Shown: positions 56,974-64,000 of the stretch, piece by piece
Layout of the letters: the number at the start of each line of letters is the position of its first letter
How positions within the stretch are numbered: the stretch's first letter is position 1
DNA from: CAZTNW01 sp964614945
Lineage (GTDB): Bacteria; Caldisericota; JANLFM01
Direction: 5' to 3'
Assembly: GCA_964614945.1 (NCBI GenBank)
Contig: CAZTNW010000001.1
Span: 1-64,000, forward strand
Length of the DNA: 64,000 nt
Made by a program: the position numbers and the translations under genes
Notes under the pieces: model-generated
Databases searched by the model: none
What the model saw: only the letters and a program-made list of their open reading frames with translations
Told to the model about the DNA's origin: nothing

Positions 56974-58096
56974 TGATGCTCCCCTCCTTGTAAGTTTGTT
57001 CGAAAAGTTCTTGAAACTCGAGGAATCGATCCTCTTTTAGCGCTGACCGGATACCCTGCATCAGCTTCTCCATGAAGTGCAGGTTGTGATAGGACATCAG
57101 GCGTCCGGCCAGCATTTCCTTTGCCAGGAATAGGTGGCGCAGGTAGGCGCGCGAATAGTTCTCGCAGACATAGCAATCGCAGATCGGATCGATGGGGGAG
57201 AAATCCATGCGGAAGCAGGAGTTATCAATGTTTATTTTTCCTCTGGAGGTATAGGCAGTGCCATTCCTCCCCAATCGTGTCGGCAGGACGCAATCAAATA
57301 AATCCACTCCTAAGGCCACGCACTTCACCAGGCTGCTCGGCGCGCTCACCCCCATTAAATAATGGGGTTTCTCCGGGGGTGCGTTCGGAAGCAGCTCACC
57401 TAAAACCTCATACATTCCCTCTTTTTTCTCTCCCACAGATAAACCTCCGATGGCCAAGCCCGGTAAATCCAGCTCCTCCAGTTCTGAAAGGGATCTCAAT
57501 CTTTCTTTGAGGAAAGTGCCGCCCTGAACGATGGCGAAGAGGTGACCGGGTTTATCCCGGTGAAAATCTCGGGCCCGCTTAGTCCATCGTGTTGTGCGGG
57601 ATACTGCCTCCTGGATTTCCTTGAGGGAAGAGGGGAAAGGAAGACAGATATCGAGTGGCATCATGATATCCGAGCCCAGCCGTTCCTGTGCTTCCATGCT
57701 GACCTCCGGGGAAAAAAGATGCAGTGCCCCGTCGATGTGAGAGCGAAAGAGGACCCCCTCCTCGCTGATTTTACGCAGGTGTCCGAGAGAATGCACCTGG
57801 AATCCTCCGGAGTCCGTCAGGATAGAGCCCTTCCAGTTCATGAATCGATGGAGTCCCCCGCATTCTTCAATGACCTCCACTCCCGGGCGGAGAAAAAGAT
57901 GATAGGTATTGCAAAGGATGATGGAAGAGCCGATTGTGGCTAATTCTTCGGGAGTAAGCGCTTTTACCGTTGCCTGGGTGCCTACTGGCATGAAAGCCGG
58001 GGTAGCTATGCTTCCGCGGGAAGTCTCCATGATGCCGATGCGGGCCTGAGATTTTTGGTCTTCTTTTAGTAAGCGGAAAAATTTATGAGTATTCAC
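56966..58096 (-). CDS. tgt: Queuine tRNA-ribosyltransferase
   Basis: A 376-residue enzyme that exchanges G34 of certain tRNAs for preQ1. Motifs: MPVGTQATVKAL, LTDSGGFQVHSLG (catalytic Asp), DLFDCVLPTRLGRNGTAYT (nucleophile Asp) and the zinc site CDCYVC...H near the end. GTG start overlapping the queA stop. queA-tgt is the standard pair for queuosine synthesis. Confidence 0.96.
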   Translation of the reverse strand: MNTHKFFRLLKEDQKSQARIGIMETSRGSIATPAFMPVGTQATVKALTPEELATIGSSIILCNTYHLFLRPGVEVIEECGGLHRFMNWKGSILTDSGGFQVHSLGHLRKISEEGVLFRSHIDGALHLFSPEVSMEAQERLGSDIMMPLDICLPFPSSLKEIQEAVSRTTRWTKRARDFHRDKPGHLFAIVQGGTFLKERLRSLSELEELDLPGLAIGGLSVGEKKEGMYEVLGELLPNAPPEKPHYLMGVSAPSSLVKCVALGVDLFDCVLPTRLGRNGTAYTSRGKINIDNSCFRMDFSPIDPICDCYVCENYSRAYLRHLFLAKEMLAGRLMSYHNLHFMEKLMQGIRSALKEDRFLEFQELFEQTYKEGSINA

Positions 58097-59112
58097 AGGA
58101 TTAACATTGCATCGCCGAAGGAAAAAAAGCGGTATTTTTCTTTGATCGCAATCTGATAGCCTTCCATGATAAATTCGCGGGAGGCAAAAGCAGAGACTAA
58201 AAGCAAGAGCGTAGACTTGGGCAAATGGAAATTGGTAATGATCGCGTCTGTGACTTTGAAGGTAAAACCTGGCCTAATAAACAGCCGTGTGAATCCACGA
58301 CTGGCCTCAACCTTTCCGCTTTTTAAAGCGGCAGTCTCCAGTGCACGCACCACGGTAGTCCCGCAGGCTACGACCCTGCCCCCCGCACCCCTGGTTCGGG
58401 AAATTTCCTCAGCGACCTTCTCGGTGACCTCGTATTCCTCTTCATGCATTTCATGATCCTCTATCCTCTCCGCTCTGATCGGTCGAAAAGTTCCCAATCC
58501 GGCATGTAGGGTTACCTTAGTATGATTGATTCCCCTCCCTTTCAATTGGGCCAGCAGGTGGGAGGTAAAATGAAGACCGGCTGTGGGAGCAGCAACCGCG
58601 CCCCTTTTCTGCGCAAAAATAGTCTGGTAGTCCTCTTTTTCTTCAAGTGGAGATTTAATATATGGCGGGAGGGGGACCTGTCCTTTTTTTTCCAGCCAGT
58701 CCCAGTCGAACAGGGAAAAGAAGACTATTCTCCCCCCGTAAGCAGTTCGCTCGATCACTTTCACCCTCTCGCTGTCTATCCGGGCGCTCGTTCCCGGTAC
58801 TAGTTTTTTGCCTGGACGAACGAGTGCTTCCCAGGACAAATAACTCTGGTCGCGCGGTCGCAGAAGGAGCAACTCCCCCTTTTCTCCTCCCTCCAGTTCG
58901 CAAAAGAGGCGAGCAGGAATGACACGCGTGTCGTTTACTACGAGCAGATCTCCCGGCGAGAGATAGTCGCCCAGGGCGTGGAAAAGATCGTGCCTGAGCT
59001 CGCCCCTTGTTCTATCCAGAACAAGGAGACGGGCACGATCCCGCGGCCGTTGAGGCGTTTGTGCAATCAGCTCCAGGGGAAGAAGATAATCATAATCGGA
59101 AATTTGAGTCAT
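58093..59112 (-). CDS. queA: S-adenosylmethionine:tRNA ribosyltransferase-isomerase
   Basis: A 339-residue enzyme converting preQ1-tRNA to epoxyqueuosine-tRNA. Motifs: YDYLLPLELIAQTPQRPRDRARLL, LLVVNDTRVIPARL, and AAPTAGLHFT. The ATG at 59112 overlaps the spoIID stop (TTGATGA). The full set of conserved regions is present. Confidence 0.96.
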   Translation of the reverse strand: MTQISDYDYLLPLELIAQTPQRPRDRARLLVLDRTRGELRHDLFHALGDYLSPGDLLVVNDTRVIPARLFCELEGGEKGELLLLRPRDQSYLSWEALVRPGKKLVPGTSARIDSERVKVIERTAYGGRIVFFSLFDWDWLEKKGQVPLPPYIKSPLEEKEDYQTIFAQKRGAVAAPTAGLHFTSHLLAQLKGRGINHTKVTLHAGLGTFRPIRAERIEDHEMHEEEYEVTEKVAEEISRTRGAGGRVVACGTTVVRALETAALKSGKVEASRGFTRLFIRPGFTFKVTDAIITNFHLPKSTLLLLVSAFASREFIMEGYQIAIKEKYRFFSFGDAMLIL

Positions 59113-60680
59113 CAATACTGGCTCGCGATCTGAACTCCTTGGTAATAATAAGTTAGAATCTTATCATAGGCGAGACCTTCCTCCGCTCGCGCTTTAGCTC
59201 CCCATTGTGGCATGCCGACTCCGTGCCCCCATCCCTGCCCGATGAAAGTGATCACGTCACTGGAGAGGGATAGTGAGTAGGTTTCATCTAAAGTAATCAG
59301 GCCTGTGGAACTGAGTATCGCCAAAGGGAGGGACGCGGGACTATTTCCCTGAGTGGAGAGGATGTTCAATGTATTAGCCAAAACCTGGTGAATACCGGAG
59401 GAGGCGATCAGCGCCAAAGAAGCAGACACTCCACCGGGAGAATAATCGAGGGAGACGAGGCTTGAACGCAGATCAGCTGCTTTCCGTAATTCTTCTCCTG
59501 TCAGGGTGGCCGTCCCTGTGGACCCGACGACCTCCAGCACCTTTACTCTCCCCGACACCCCCTTTTCCAAGATGTTCAGCTGTTTAAAATTCCCCAATTT
59601 GATGCCTTTCTTCTCCTCCACTCTGCGCAGAAATTCGCTCGCTGTGACTGTCTGGGTCCAGCTGTAGTATTTTGATCCCTCTTCTCCGGGACTGAGCACT
59701 CCCCTCAGGTAAGGCACGGCAGAACCCTGCCAGACGTTTTCGTTGTTTTCCGTATGCCCGCCTGAACAGGAGTGAAAAGAAGCCGTTATGATCTTGCCCT
59801 CGCACATTAAAACCTGCCCCTTTGTGGCATCCACCGCTGCATTGGACTCAGGTTTTTCCACTTCATACCCTCTGTAAACTTGATCATAAATAGTGGCATT
59901 AAGGTCGTAACCCTCTACCGCGCTCTTATTTTCCTGGACTTTTTTCATAGCATAAGAACGAGAGGCCAAAGCCTGAGCCTTAAGTGCTTCAGAGTGCCAA
60001 TCATGAGGCATTTCCGCAGGCACTACCCCGTAAAGATATTTTTCCAGCGCGAGGATATTGATTATCCTGAGCTCTGCCCCTCTCCAAAACAGCTCGAGGT
60101 TTCCTCTATAGCTCCTTCCATTCAGGGAAAAGGTGCAATCATCCCCCGAAGGGGACAAAAGCAGTGCCGGCTCTTCGCCCTCTCCACCCCAACCGAGATC
60201 GGAGTTTCCCGGACGACGGAAAAGCAGTGAAAAAGGGGGGGAAATTACCTCAGCTTGAGGGAACCGAGAACGAGCCTGATCCTGTGCCCGTTGAGCCTGG
60301 GACAGATCCGCGAAGGGTCCCAGAGCCAAGCTTAATCGGCGTCCTATCTCGGCCAGAACTGGCTTCCCCACGAGCTGCCAGAGCTCCTGGTGGGCTGGGA
60401 CGATGCTCTCGATCTCGCCCTGGGTTCCGCAGAAGAGGGAAACCCATAAGAGGCCTGCATTTGCCCAGGCAAGTTCCAGCGATTCAGACCCTGATTGAAT
60501 TTTGTTCCCGCTTGGGGATGTGACCGTGTATGGACCGGCGAACCCTGTGCTTAATGAGGTTGGATCAACCATAAGAAGGACTCTCACCTCTGGAACTTGA
60601 GCTCCCTTGCTTTCGATAAGGGGGAAAGACAGTAGACTGGCGACAAAAATTAAGAGGAGGGCAAATTTACGCGAGAAGAT
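59112..60680 (-). CDS. spoIID: SpoIID/LytB-domain protein (apparent ATC start)
   Basis: A secreted amidase-enhancer/SpoIID protein. The SpoIID domain holds LEKYLYGVVPAEMPHDWHSEALKAQ (core VVPAEMP with the catalytic Glu) and near the end GWGHGVGMPQWGA. SpoIID is a lytic transglycosylase used in engulfment during sporulation; some relatives act in non-sporulating cells. In frame upstream of GTG 60587 lies a signal peptide (FSRKFALLLIFVASLLSF) whose only candidate start is ATC at 60678-60680, 9 bases after GGAGG (60690-60694), overlapping ruvB. The GTG version would lack a signal peptide. Confidence 0.88.
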   Translation of the reverse strand: MFSRKFALLLIFVASLLSFPLIESKGAQVPEVRVLLMVDPTSLSTGFAGPYTVTSPSGNKIQSGSESLELAWANAGLLWVSLFCGTQGEIESIVPAHQELWQLVGKPVLAEIGRRLSLALGPFADLSQAQRAQDQARSRFPQAEVISPPFSLLFRRPGNSDLGWGGEGEEPALLLSPSGDDCTFSLNGRSYRGNLELFWRGAELRIINILALEKYLYGVVPAEMPHDWHSEALKAQALASRSYAMKKVQENKSAVEGYDLNATIYDQVYRGYEVEKPESNAAVDATKGQVLMCEGKIITASFHSCSGGHTENNENVWQGSAVPYLRGVLSPGEEGSKYYSWTQTVTASEFLRRVEEKKGIKLGNFKQLNILEKGVSGRVKVLEVVGSTGTATLTGEELRKAADLRSSLVSLDYSPGGVSASLALIASSGIHQVLANTLNILSTQGNSPASLPLAILSSTGLITLDETYSLSLSSDVITFIGQGWGHGVGMPQWGAKARAEEGLAYDKILTYYYQGVQIASQY

Positions 60681-61662
60681 CGAGTTCTCCCTCCAGACTC
60701 AGATGTTTGGCTTCCTCAGTGAGCATGCGGCCGCGCGGTGTGCGCTCCAGTAGGCCGGACTGGATCAAGTATGGTTCATAGACGTCTTCTACAGTGGCCC
60801 TGTCCTCGCCGAGTATTGCGCAGATGGCTTCCATTCCTACTGGTCCTCCTCCATACTGCGTGGCGATAACATTAAGGAGTCTGCGATCCATTTCGTCCAG
60901 ACCCATGCGGTCGATCTTCATTAAATTGAAGGTCTCCTCCACTGCCTGACGGTTCAGGACCCCCTGATTCCTTGCTAAGGCGAAATCAATCACTCTCTGC
61001 AGCAGCCTGTTAGCGATCCGGGGCGTTCCCCGAGATCGCTGGGCTATTGCCCAGGCGCAGTCTTCCTTCAGGCGTATTTTGAGGATAGTTGCAGACCTCC
61101 TGACGATTTGCAGCATCTCGTCAGGAGAGTAATAGCCGAGGCGAAAGACAAGGCCAAAGCGGTCACGCAGTGGGCTCGTAAGAAGTCCTGCCCTTGTTGT
61201 GGCTCCCACGAGGGTAAAAGGAGAAAGAGGGATTTCTACAGCCTTAGCTGTGGGCCCCTTTCCCAGGGTGATGTGAAAAGTAAAATCCTCCATAACAGGA
61301 TAGAGGCTTTCCTCGCTGGCTGAGTTCAGGCGGTGAATCTCATCGATGAAAAGGACATCCCCTCTCTCCAGGTTAGCTACGATCGTGGCGAGGTCGCGCG
61401 GAGAGGTGATGGCAGGTCCCGTGGATCGCCAGAGATGCCCCTGCATTTCATGAGCGACGACAGCAGCAATCGTAGTTTTTCCCATGCCGGGGGGGCCGTA
61501 GATCAGGATGTGATCGATTGGCTTTCCGCGAATAATAGCTGCATCAATCGAAATCTTCAAGGAATCCTTGACCTGCTTTTGGCCAATGTATTCGGAAAGG
61601 GTTCTGGGCCTCAGATCGAGTTCTTCTTCCTCGCGCAGGAGCTCTTCAACAGTTTTTTTCAC
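60667..61662 (-). CDS. ruvB: Holliday junction branch migration ATPase RuvB
   Basis: A 331-residue AAA+ motor: FDLRP-like RPRTLSEYIGQ, Walker A GPPGMGKTTIA, Walker B DEIHRL, sensor GATTRAGLL and a C-terminal winged helix (RTPRGRMLTEEA). It drives junction migration with RuvA. GTG start 10 bases after AAGGAGG, overlapping the ruvA stop. Confidence 0.97.
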   Translation of the reverse strand: MKKTVEELLREEEELDLRPRTLSEYIGQKQVKDSLKISIDAAIIRGKPIDHILIYGPPGMGKTTIAAVVAHEMQGHLWRSTGPAITSPRDLATIVANLERGDVLFIDEIHRLNSASEESLYPVMEDFTFHITLGKGPTAKAVEIPLSPFTLVGATTRAGLLTSPLRDRFGLVFRLGYYSPDEMLQIVRRSATILKIRLKEDCAWAIAQRSRGTPRIANRLLQRVIDFALARNQGVLNRQAVEETFNLMKIDRMGLDEMDRRLLNVIATQYGGGPVGMEAICAILGEDRATVEDVYEPYLIQSGLLERTPRGRMLTEEAKHLSLEGELDLLA

Positions 61663-62219
61663 TGCCGGAGGGCCTCCTTCACGATCTCAACTGTCGTCAT
61701 GGAAGAATCTTGTAAATTCACTTTCCTCAAACGTTCTCTTGCTTCCGCCTCGCTGAAACCAAGCGAAATCAGGGCCTGTAAGGATTCCGCCCATAATAAA
61801 GACGGCGCGGCAAATTCATCCTGAGCCAGCAGTTTGCCCTGCATGGCGAAGAGGATGCGGGTGGCCGTCTTCTTGCCAATACCCGGAATACGGAGAAGAG
61901 AGGAGGGATTATTTCTCAGAATGGCCTCACTTAGCTCTTCCAGCGACAAATGTGCTATCAGGCTCTGTGCAAGTTTAGGTCCCACTCCCGAAACAGTAAG
62001 CAGCCGGCGAAACAGCTCCAGTTCCTCCCTTTTTTGAAAACCGAAGAGAGCGAAAGCTTCTTCTTTGACCAGAAGATAAGTGTAGAGTTCGATTGTGGAT
62101 CCGATTACAAATTCTCCCTGCTTCGGAGAAAAGAAGAGGCGCAGGTCCACCGGTCCCATCTGGAGAATGAGCTCGTTCTCCCTCTGTTCTAGAACCTGTC
62201 CGCGTACCCGCTCAATCAT
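61659..62219 (-). CDS. ruvA: Holliday junction DNA-binding subunit RuvA
   Basis: A 186-residue protein: N-terminal OB domain (MIERVRGQVLEQ), helix-hairpin-helix motifs (LLTVSGVGPKLAQSL and LLRIPGIGKKTATRIL) and a C-terminal helical domain that binds RuvB. It overlaps ruvC and ruvB by a few bases. Confidence 0.96.
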   Translation of the reverse strand: MIERVRGQVLEQRENELILQMGPVDLRLFFSPKQGEFVIGSTIELYTYLLVKEEAFALFGFQKREELELFRRLLTVSGVGPKLAQSLIAHLSLEELSEAILRNNPSSLLRIPGIGKKTATRILFAMQGKLLAQDEFAAPSLLWAESLQALISLGFSEAEARERLRKVNLQDSSMTTVEIVKEALRQ

Positions 62220-62742
62220 TTTTCCCTATACGGATCCTGTTTCTGAATTTTCTTGCATAAGCATGGCATAGAGCAACGGCCAGCGCATCGGTGGCGTCGT
62301 CGAGAGAAGGAAGTTCGCTGTAGCCCAGAAGCAGCTTGAGCATTTCCTTGACCTGGGTTTTGCTTGCCCGACCATAGCCTGTGATAGCCATCTTCACCTG
62401 GGGCGGAGAATACTTGTACAAGGGAATTTTTTTTTGCGCGGCGAGGAGGGTGATAATTCCGATAACGGACCCCACGGAAAAAGCCGTGCGGGTATTTTTG
62501 TTGAAATATAGTTCTTCACAAGCTATTGAACCGGGCCTGTTTGTCCGGATAATCTGGCCCAGGCTACTGTATAGCGAGAGAACTCTCTTTTCCATGGGAT
62601 CTATCTTGTCGGTGTGCAGGCAACTGCAGCTCTGCACCCTCCACGAGGGTTCTTCCCAGGCAATGATGGCGAAGCCAAGCGATGCAGTGCCAGGGTCTAG
62701 CCCGAGGATTATCTTGTGGTCTTCCTCGTTCCTGGGGTACAA
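62212..62742 (-). CDS. ruvC: Holliday junction resolvase RuvC
   Basis: A resolvase of about 176 residues with ILGLDPGTASLGFAI (first catalytic Asp), the catalytic IACEELYF (Glu), AITGYGRASKTQVKEM and a final DATDALAVALCHA (two Asp). It cuts Holliday junctions. Start uncertain: TTG at 62742 follows the yebC stop without a ribosome site; ATA at 62710-62712 lies 11 bases after GAGG and would give the short (M)ILGLDPG opening. RuvC occurs in Clostridia but not in most Bacilli. Confidence 0.94.
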   Translation of the reverse strand: MYPRNEEDHKIILGLDPGTASLGFAIIAWEEPSWRVQSCSCLHTDKIDPMEKRVLSLYSSLGQIIRTNRPGSIACEELYFNKNTRTAFSVGSVIGIITLLAAQKKIPLYKYSPPQVKMAITGYGRASKTQVKEMLKLLLGYSELPSLDDATDALAVALCHAYARKFRNRIRIGKND

Positions 62743-62743
62743 A

Positions 62744-63496
62744 TCAGGAAGCGGAAATCCGCTGGAGCTCGTCGTCGGGAATATCAAAGTTGGCATAGAG
62801 GTGCACGACGTCCTCATGTTCTTCTAAGGCCTCGACTAAAGAAATCATGCGACCGGCTTCCTCTCCACTCAATGATACGAAAGTGTTTGGCACCATTGTT
62901 AAATCGGCAGTGACAATCCTTGCATTCATCTCTTGCAAGCTCTGCTTTACTTTGAGCAAGCTTTCCGGCGGGCAGATGATCTCGAGGTAATCCTTTTCTT
63001 CCTTGAAATCTTCTGCTCCCGCATCGATGGCGGCCAACATCATATCATCGTCCCACTTGCCCCCTTTGTCTATCTGAATGACCCCCTTCATCTGGAAGAG
63101 CCAATTCACGCATCCGGCTTCACCCATGTTCCCCCCGTACTTTGAGAAAAGATGCCGAATAGATGCCGAAGTACGATTTCGATTATCTGTCGATGCTTCT
63201 ACCAGAATTGCTACTCCACCAGGTCCGTAGCCCTCGTAAGTGATTTGCTCGAAAGTTTGCCCGGGTAAATCCCCCGCCCCCTTCTGTATCGCCCGCTTCA
63301 CTGTATCTGAGGGAACGTTATTCTCCCTGGCTTTCTCTAAAGCAACGCGCAGGCGGACATTACTATCCGGGTTTGCACCGCCCTGACGGGTAGCTGCTGT
63401 GATTTCCCGGGTGATTTTCGTGAAGGTCTTCCCCCGCTCTGCATCAGCGGCGCTTTTTTTTGCTTTTATGTTATGCCATTTGGAATGGCCGGACAT
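62744..63496 (-). CDS. yebC: YebC/PmpR-family regulatory protein
   Basis: A 250-residue protein opening MSGHSKWHNIKAKKSAADAE, with NPRLRxAIEKA-like SNVRLRVALEKARENNVP and GYGPGGVAILVE. Members act as transcription regulators and, as shown recently, help translation through proline runs. GGAGGTGA precedes the ATG within a short palindrome. yebC-ruvCAB is a conserved order. Confidence 0.96.
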   Translation of the reverse strand: MSGHSKWHNIKAKKSAADAERGKTFTKITREITAATRQGGANPDSNVRLRVALEKARENNVPSDTVKRAIQKGAGDLPGQTFEQITYEGYGPGGVAILVEASTDNRNRTSASIRHLFSKYGGNMGEAGCVNWLFQMKGVIQIDKGGKWDDDMMLAAIDAGAEDFKEEKDYLEIICPPESLLKVKQSLQEMNARIVTADLTMVPNTFVSLSGEEAGRMISLVEALEEHEDVVHLYANFDIPDDELQRISAS

Positions 63497-63525
63497 CCTT
63501 CACCTCCAGGAGGTATTCTTTTAAA

Positions 63526-63554
63526 ATTGTATAGCTGGCTGCCCACAAGGGCAA
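63526..63554 (-). promoter_or_regulatory. Promoter of the yebC-ruvCAB operon
   Basis: On the minus strand TTGCCC (63554-63549) and TACAAT (63531-63526) are separated by exactly 17 bases. The start of transcription would be near 63519, about 23 bases before the yebC start codon. Confidence 0.7.
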
Positions 63555-63578
63555 GTTAGACCAAGGAGGCTGTCCTTA

Positions 63579-64000
63579 ATGAATTGCTCGCGAGAGAGAC
63601 GACTCAAAAAATTGCGGCAAAAGATGAAAGATTTGAGGCTCGATGCCCTTTTAGTGTCCAAAAGAGAAAACCTTTACTACCTTTCGGGCTTTGCAGGGGA
63701 TAGCGGGTACTTGGCCATTACCCCTGAAAGAAAATGGATTCTGGTGGATTCGCGCTTCACAGAGCAGGCCAAATTAGAGTCAACTGATTGGGAGCTTCTG
63801 CAGTTTACGCAATTCCCGGCTTCAGTTAGCGAGCTCTGGAAGAAACTCAAGGTAAGATATGTAGGGTTTGAGAGCCACAGTATGAGTTGCGAGGACTTTC
63901 GGAGGCTGGAAAGGGAAAGCTCGTTCTGGACCTACATCGCCTGCCCTTTGCTCGTGGAGTGGTTGAGAGCGAAGAAGGAGCCAGTGGAGCTTGAGCGAAT
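63579..64000 (+). CDS. Xaa-Pro peptidase family protein (M24B), N-terminal part
   Basis: The frame starts at ATG 63579, nine bases after GGAGG, and is open to the window end (140 codons). It encodes the creatinase-like N-terminal domain: LDALLVSKRENLYYLSGFAGDSGYL (core NLYYLSGFAG), ILVDSRFTEQA, then VEWLRAKKEP(V)ELERI, which normally leads into the metallopeptidase domain. The catalytic part lies outside the window, so activity cannot be judged. Likely a Pro-specific aminopeptidase (PepP/PepQ type). Confidence 0.9.
   Translation, partial: MNCSRERRLKKLRQKMKDLRLDALLVSKRENLYYLSGFAGDSGYLAITPERKWILVDSRFTEQAKLESTDWELLQFTQFPASVSELWKKLKVRYVGFESHSMSCEDFRRLERESSFWTYIACPLLVEWLRAKKEPVELER

Noticed and set aside
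62710..62712. ATA as a firm start codon of ruvC
   Set aside because: Spacing of 11 bases from a weak GAGG is not convincing, and a TTG directly after the yebC stop is available. Kept only as a remark.
1..64000. CRISPR arrays, insertion sequences, prophage or integrated elements
   Set aside because: No repeated spacer-like pattern, transposase, integrase or flanking repeats were seen; the window is almost entirely core genes.

Overview
The window is a dense piece of a bacterial chromosome carrying almost only core genes, in the order typical of Bacillota (Clostridia-like). The indicators are divIVA, sepF, remA, the Gls24 (Asp23)/fakA pair, thiT behind a TPP riboswitch, spoIID, and the block yebC-ruvCAB-spoIID-queA-tgt-secDF. 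MurE has a DDPR motif, which fits meso-diaminopimelate peptidoglycan. Base composition looks to be in the low 50s % G+C by eye. I cannot name the genus. Several departures from the usual order suggest a divergent, perhaps metagenome-only lineage.

Layout. 1-3407: end of tuf, rpmG, tRNA-Trp, secE-nusG-rplK-rplA, an L10 leader, rplJ-rplL and a strong terminator; rpoB and rpoC do not follow. 3414-20537: the division and cell wall (dcw) cluster, starting with a consensus -10 and four MraZ boxes, then mraZ to murB, an ftsQ-like gene, ftsZ (no ftsA), nrdR, a HlyD-like gene, yggS and sepF, mostly with overlapping start and stop codons. 20542-28086: an ECF sigma/anti-sigma pair, then an oligopeptide-type ABC transporter whose binding protein carries S-layer homology repeats. 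28083-37776: divIVA, yggU, a lipoprotein, surE, lspA, rluD, remA, gmk, rpoZ, a helicase-dead priA, fmt, rlmN, TPP riboswitch, thiT, thiN. 37784-39050 (minus): rpmB, pcm and an orphan gene. 39155-44778 (plus): gls24, fakA, recG, rsmD, coaD and a coiled-coil gene, followed by a structured RNA with its own terminator. 44959-63496 (minus): hisS, asnS, pbp1A, tRNA-Ala, dtd, rel, a CDF transporter, secDF, an HD protein, tgt, queA, spoIID, ruvB, ruvA, ruvC, yebC. 63579-64000 (plus): start of an M24-type peptidase.

Most unusual observations. Several genes (asnS, spoIID, the orphan at 38700-39050, and possibly the coiled-coil gene at 44269) have no usable ATG/GTG/TTG where their protein should begin, but have an ATC codon about 7-9 bases after a strong Shine-Dalgarno sequence (for the coiled-coil gene the Shine-Dalgarno sequence is weaker). 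There is a 166-base structured RNA candidate (6S-like in outline) convergent with hisS. PriA has kept its zinc sites but lost its helicase motifs. The nucleotide-binding loops of MurC and Gmk each carry an odd residue. A CDF transporter has a leader with a terminator abutting its start codon. The SLH-fused binding protein uses codons very unlike its neighbours.
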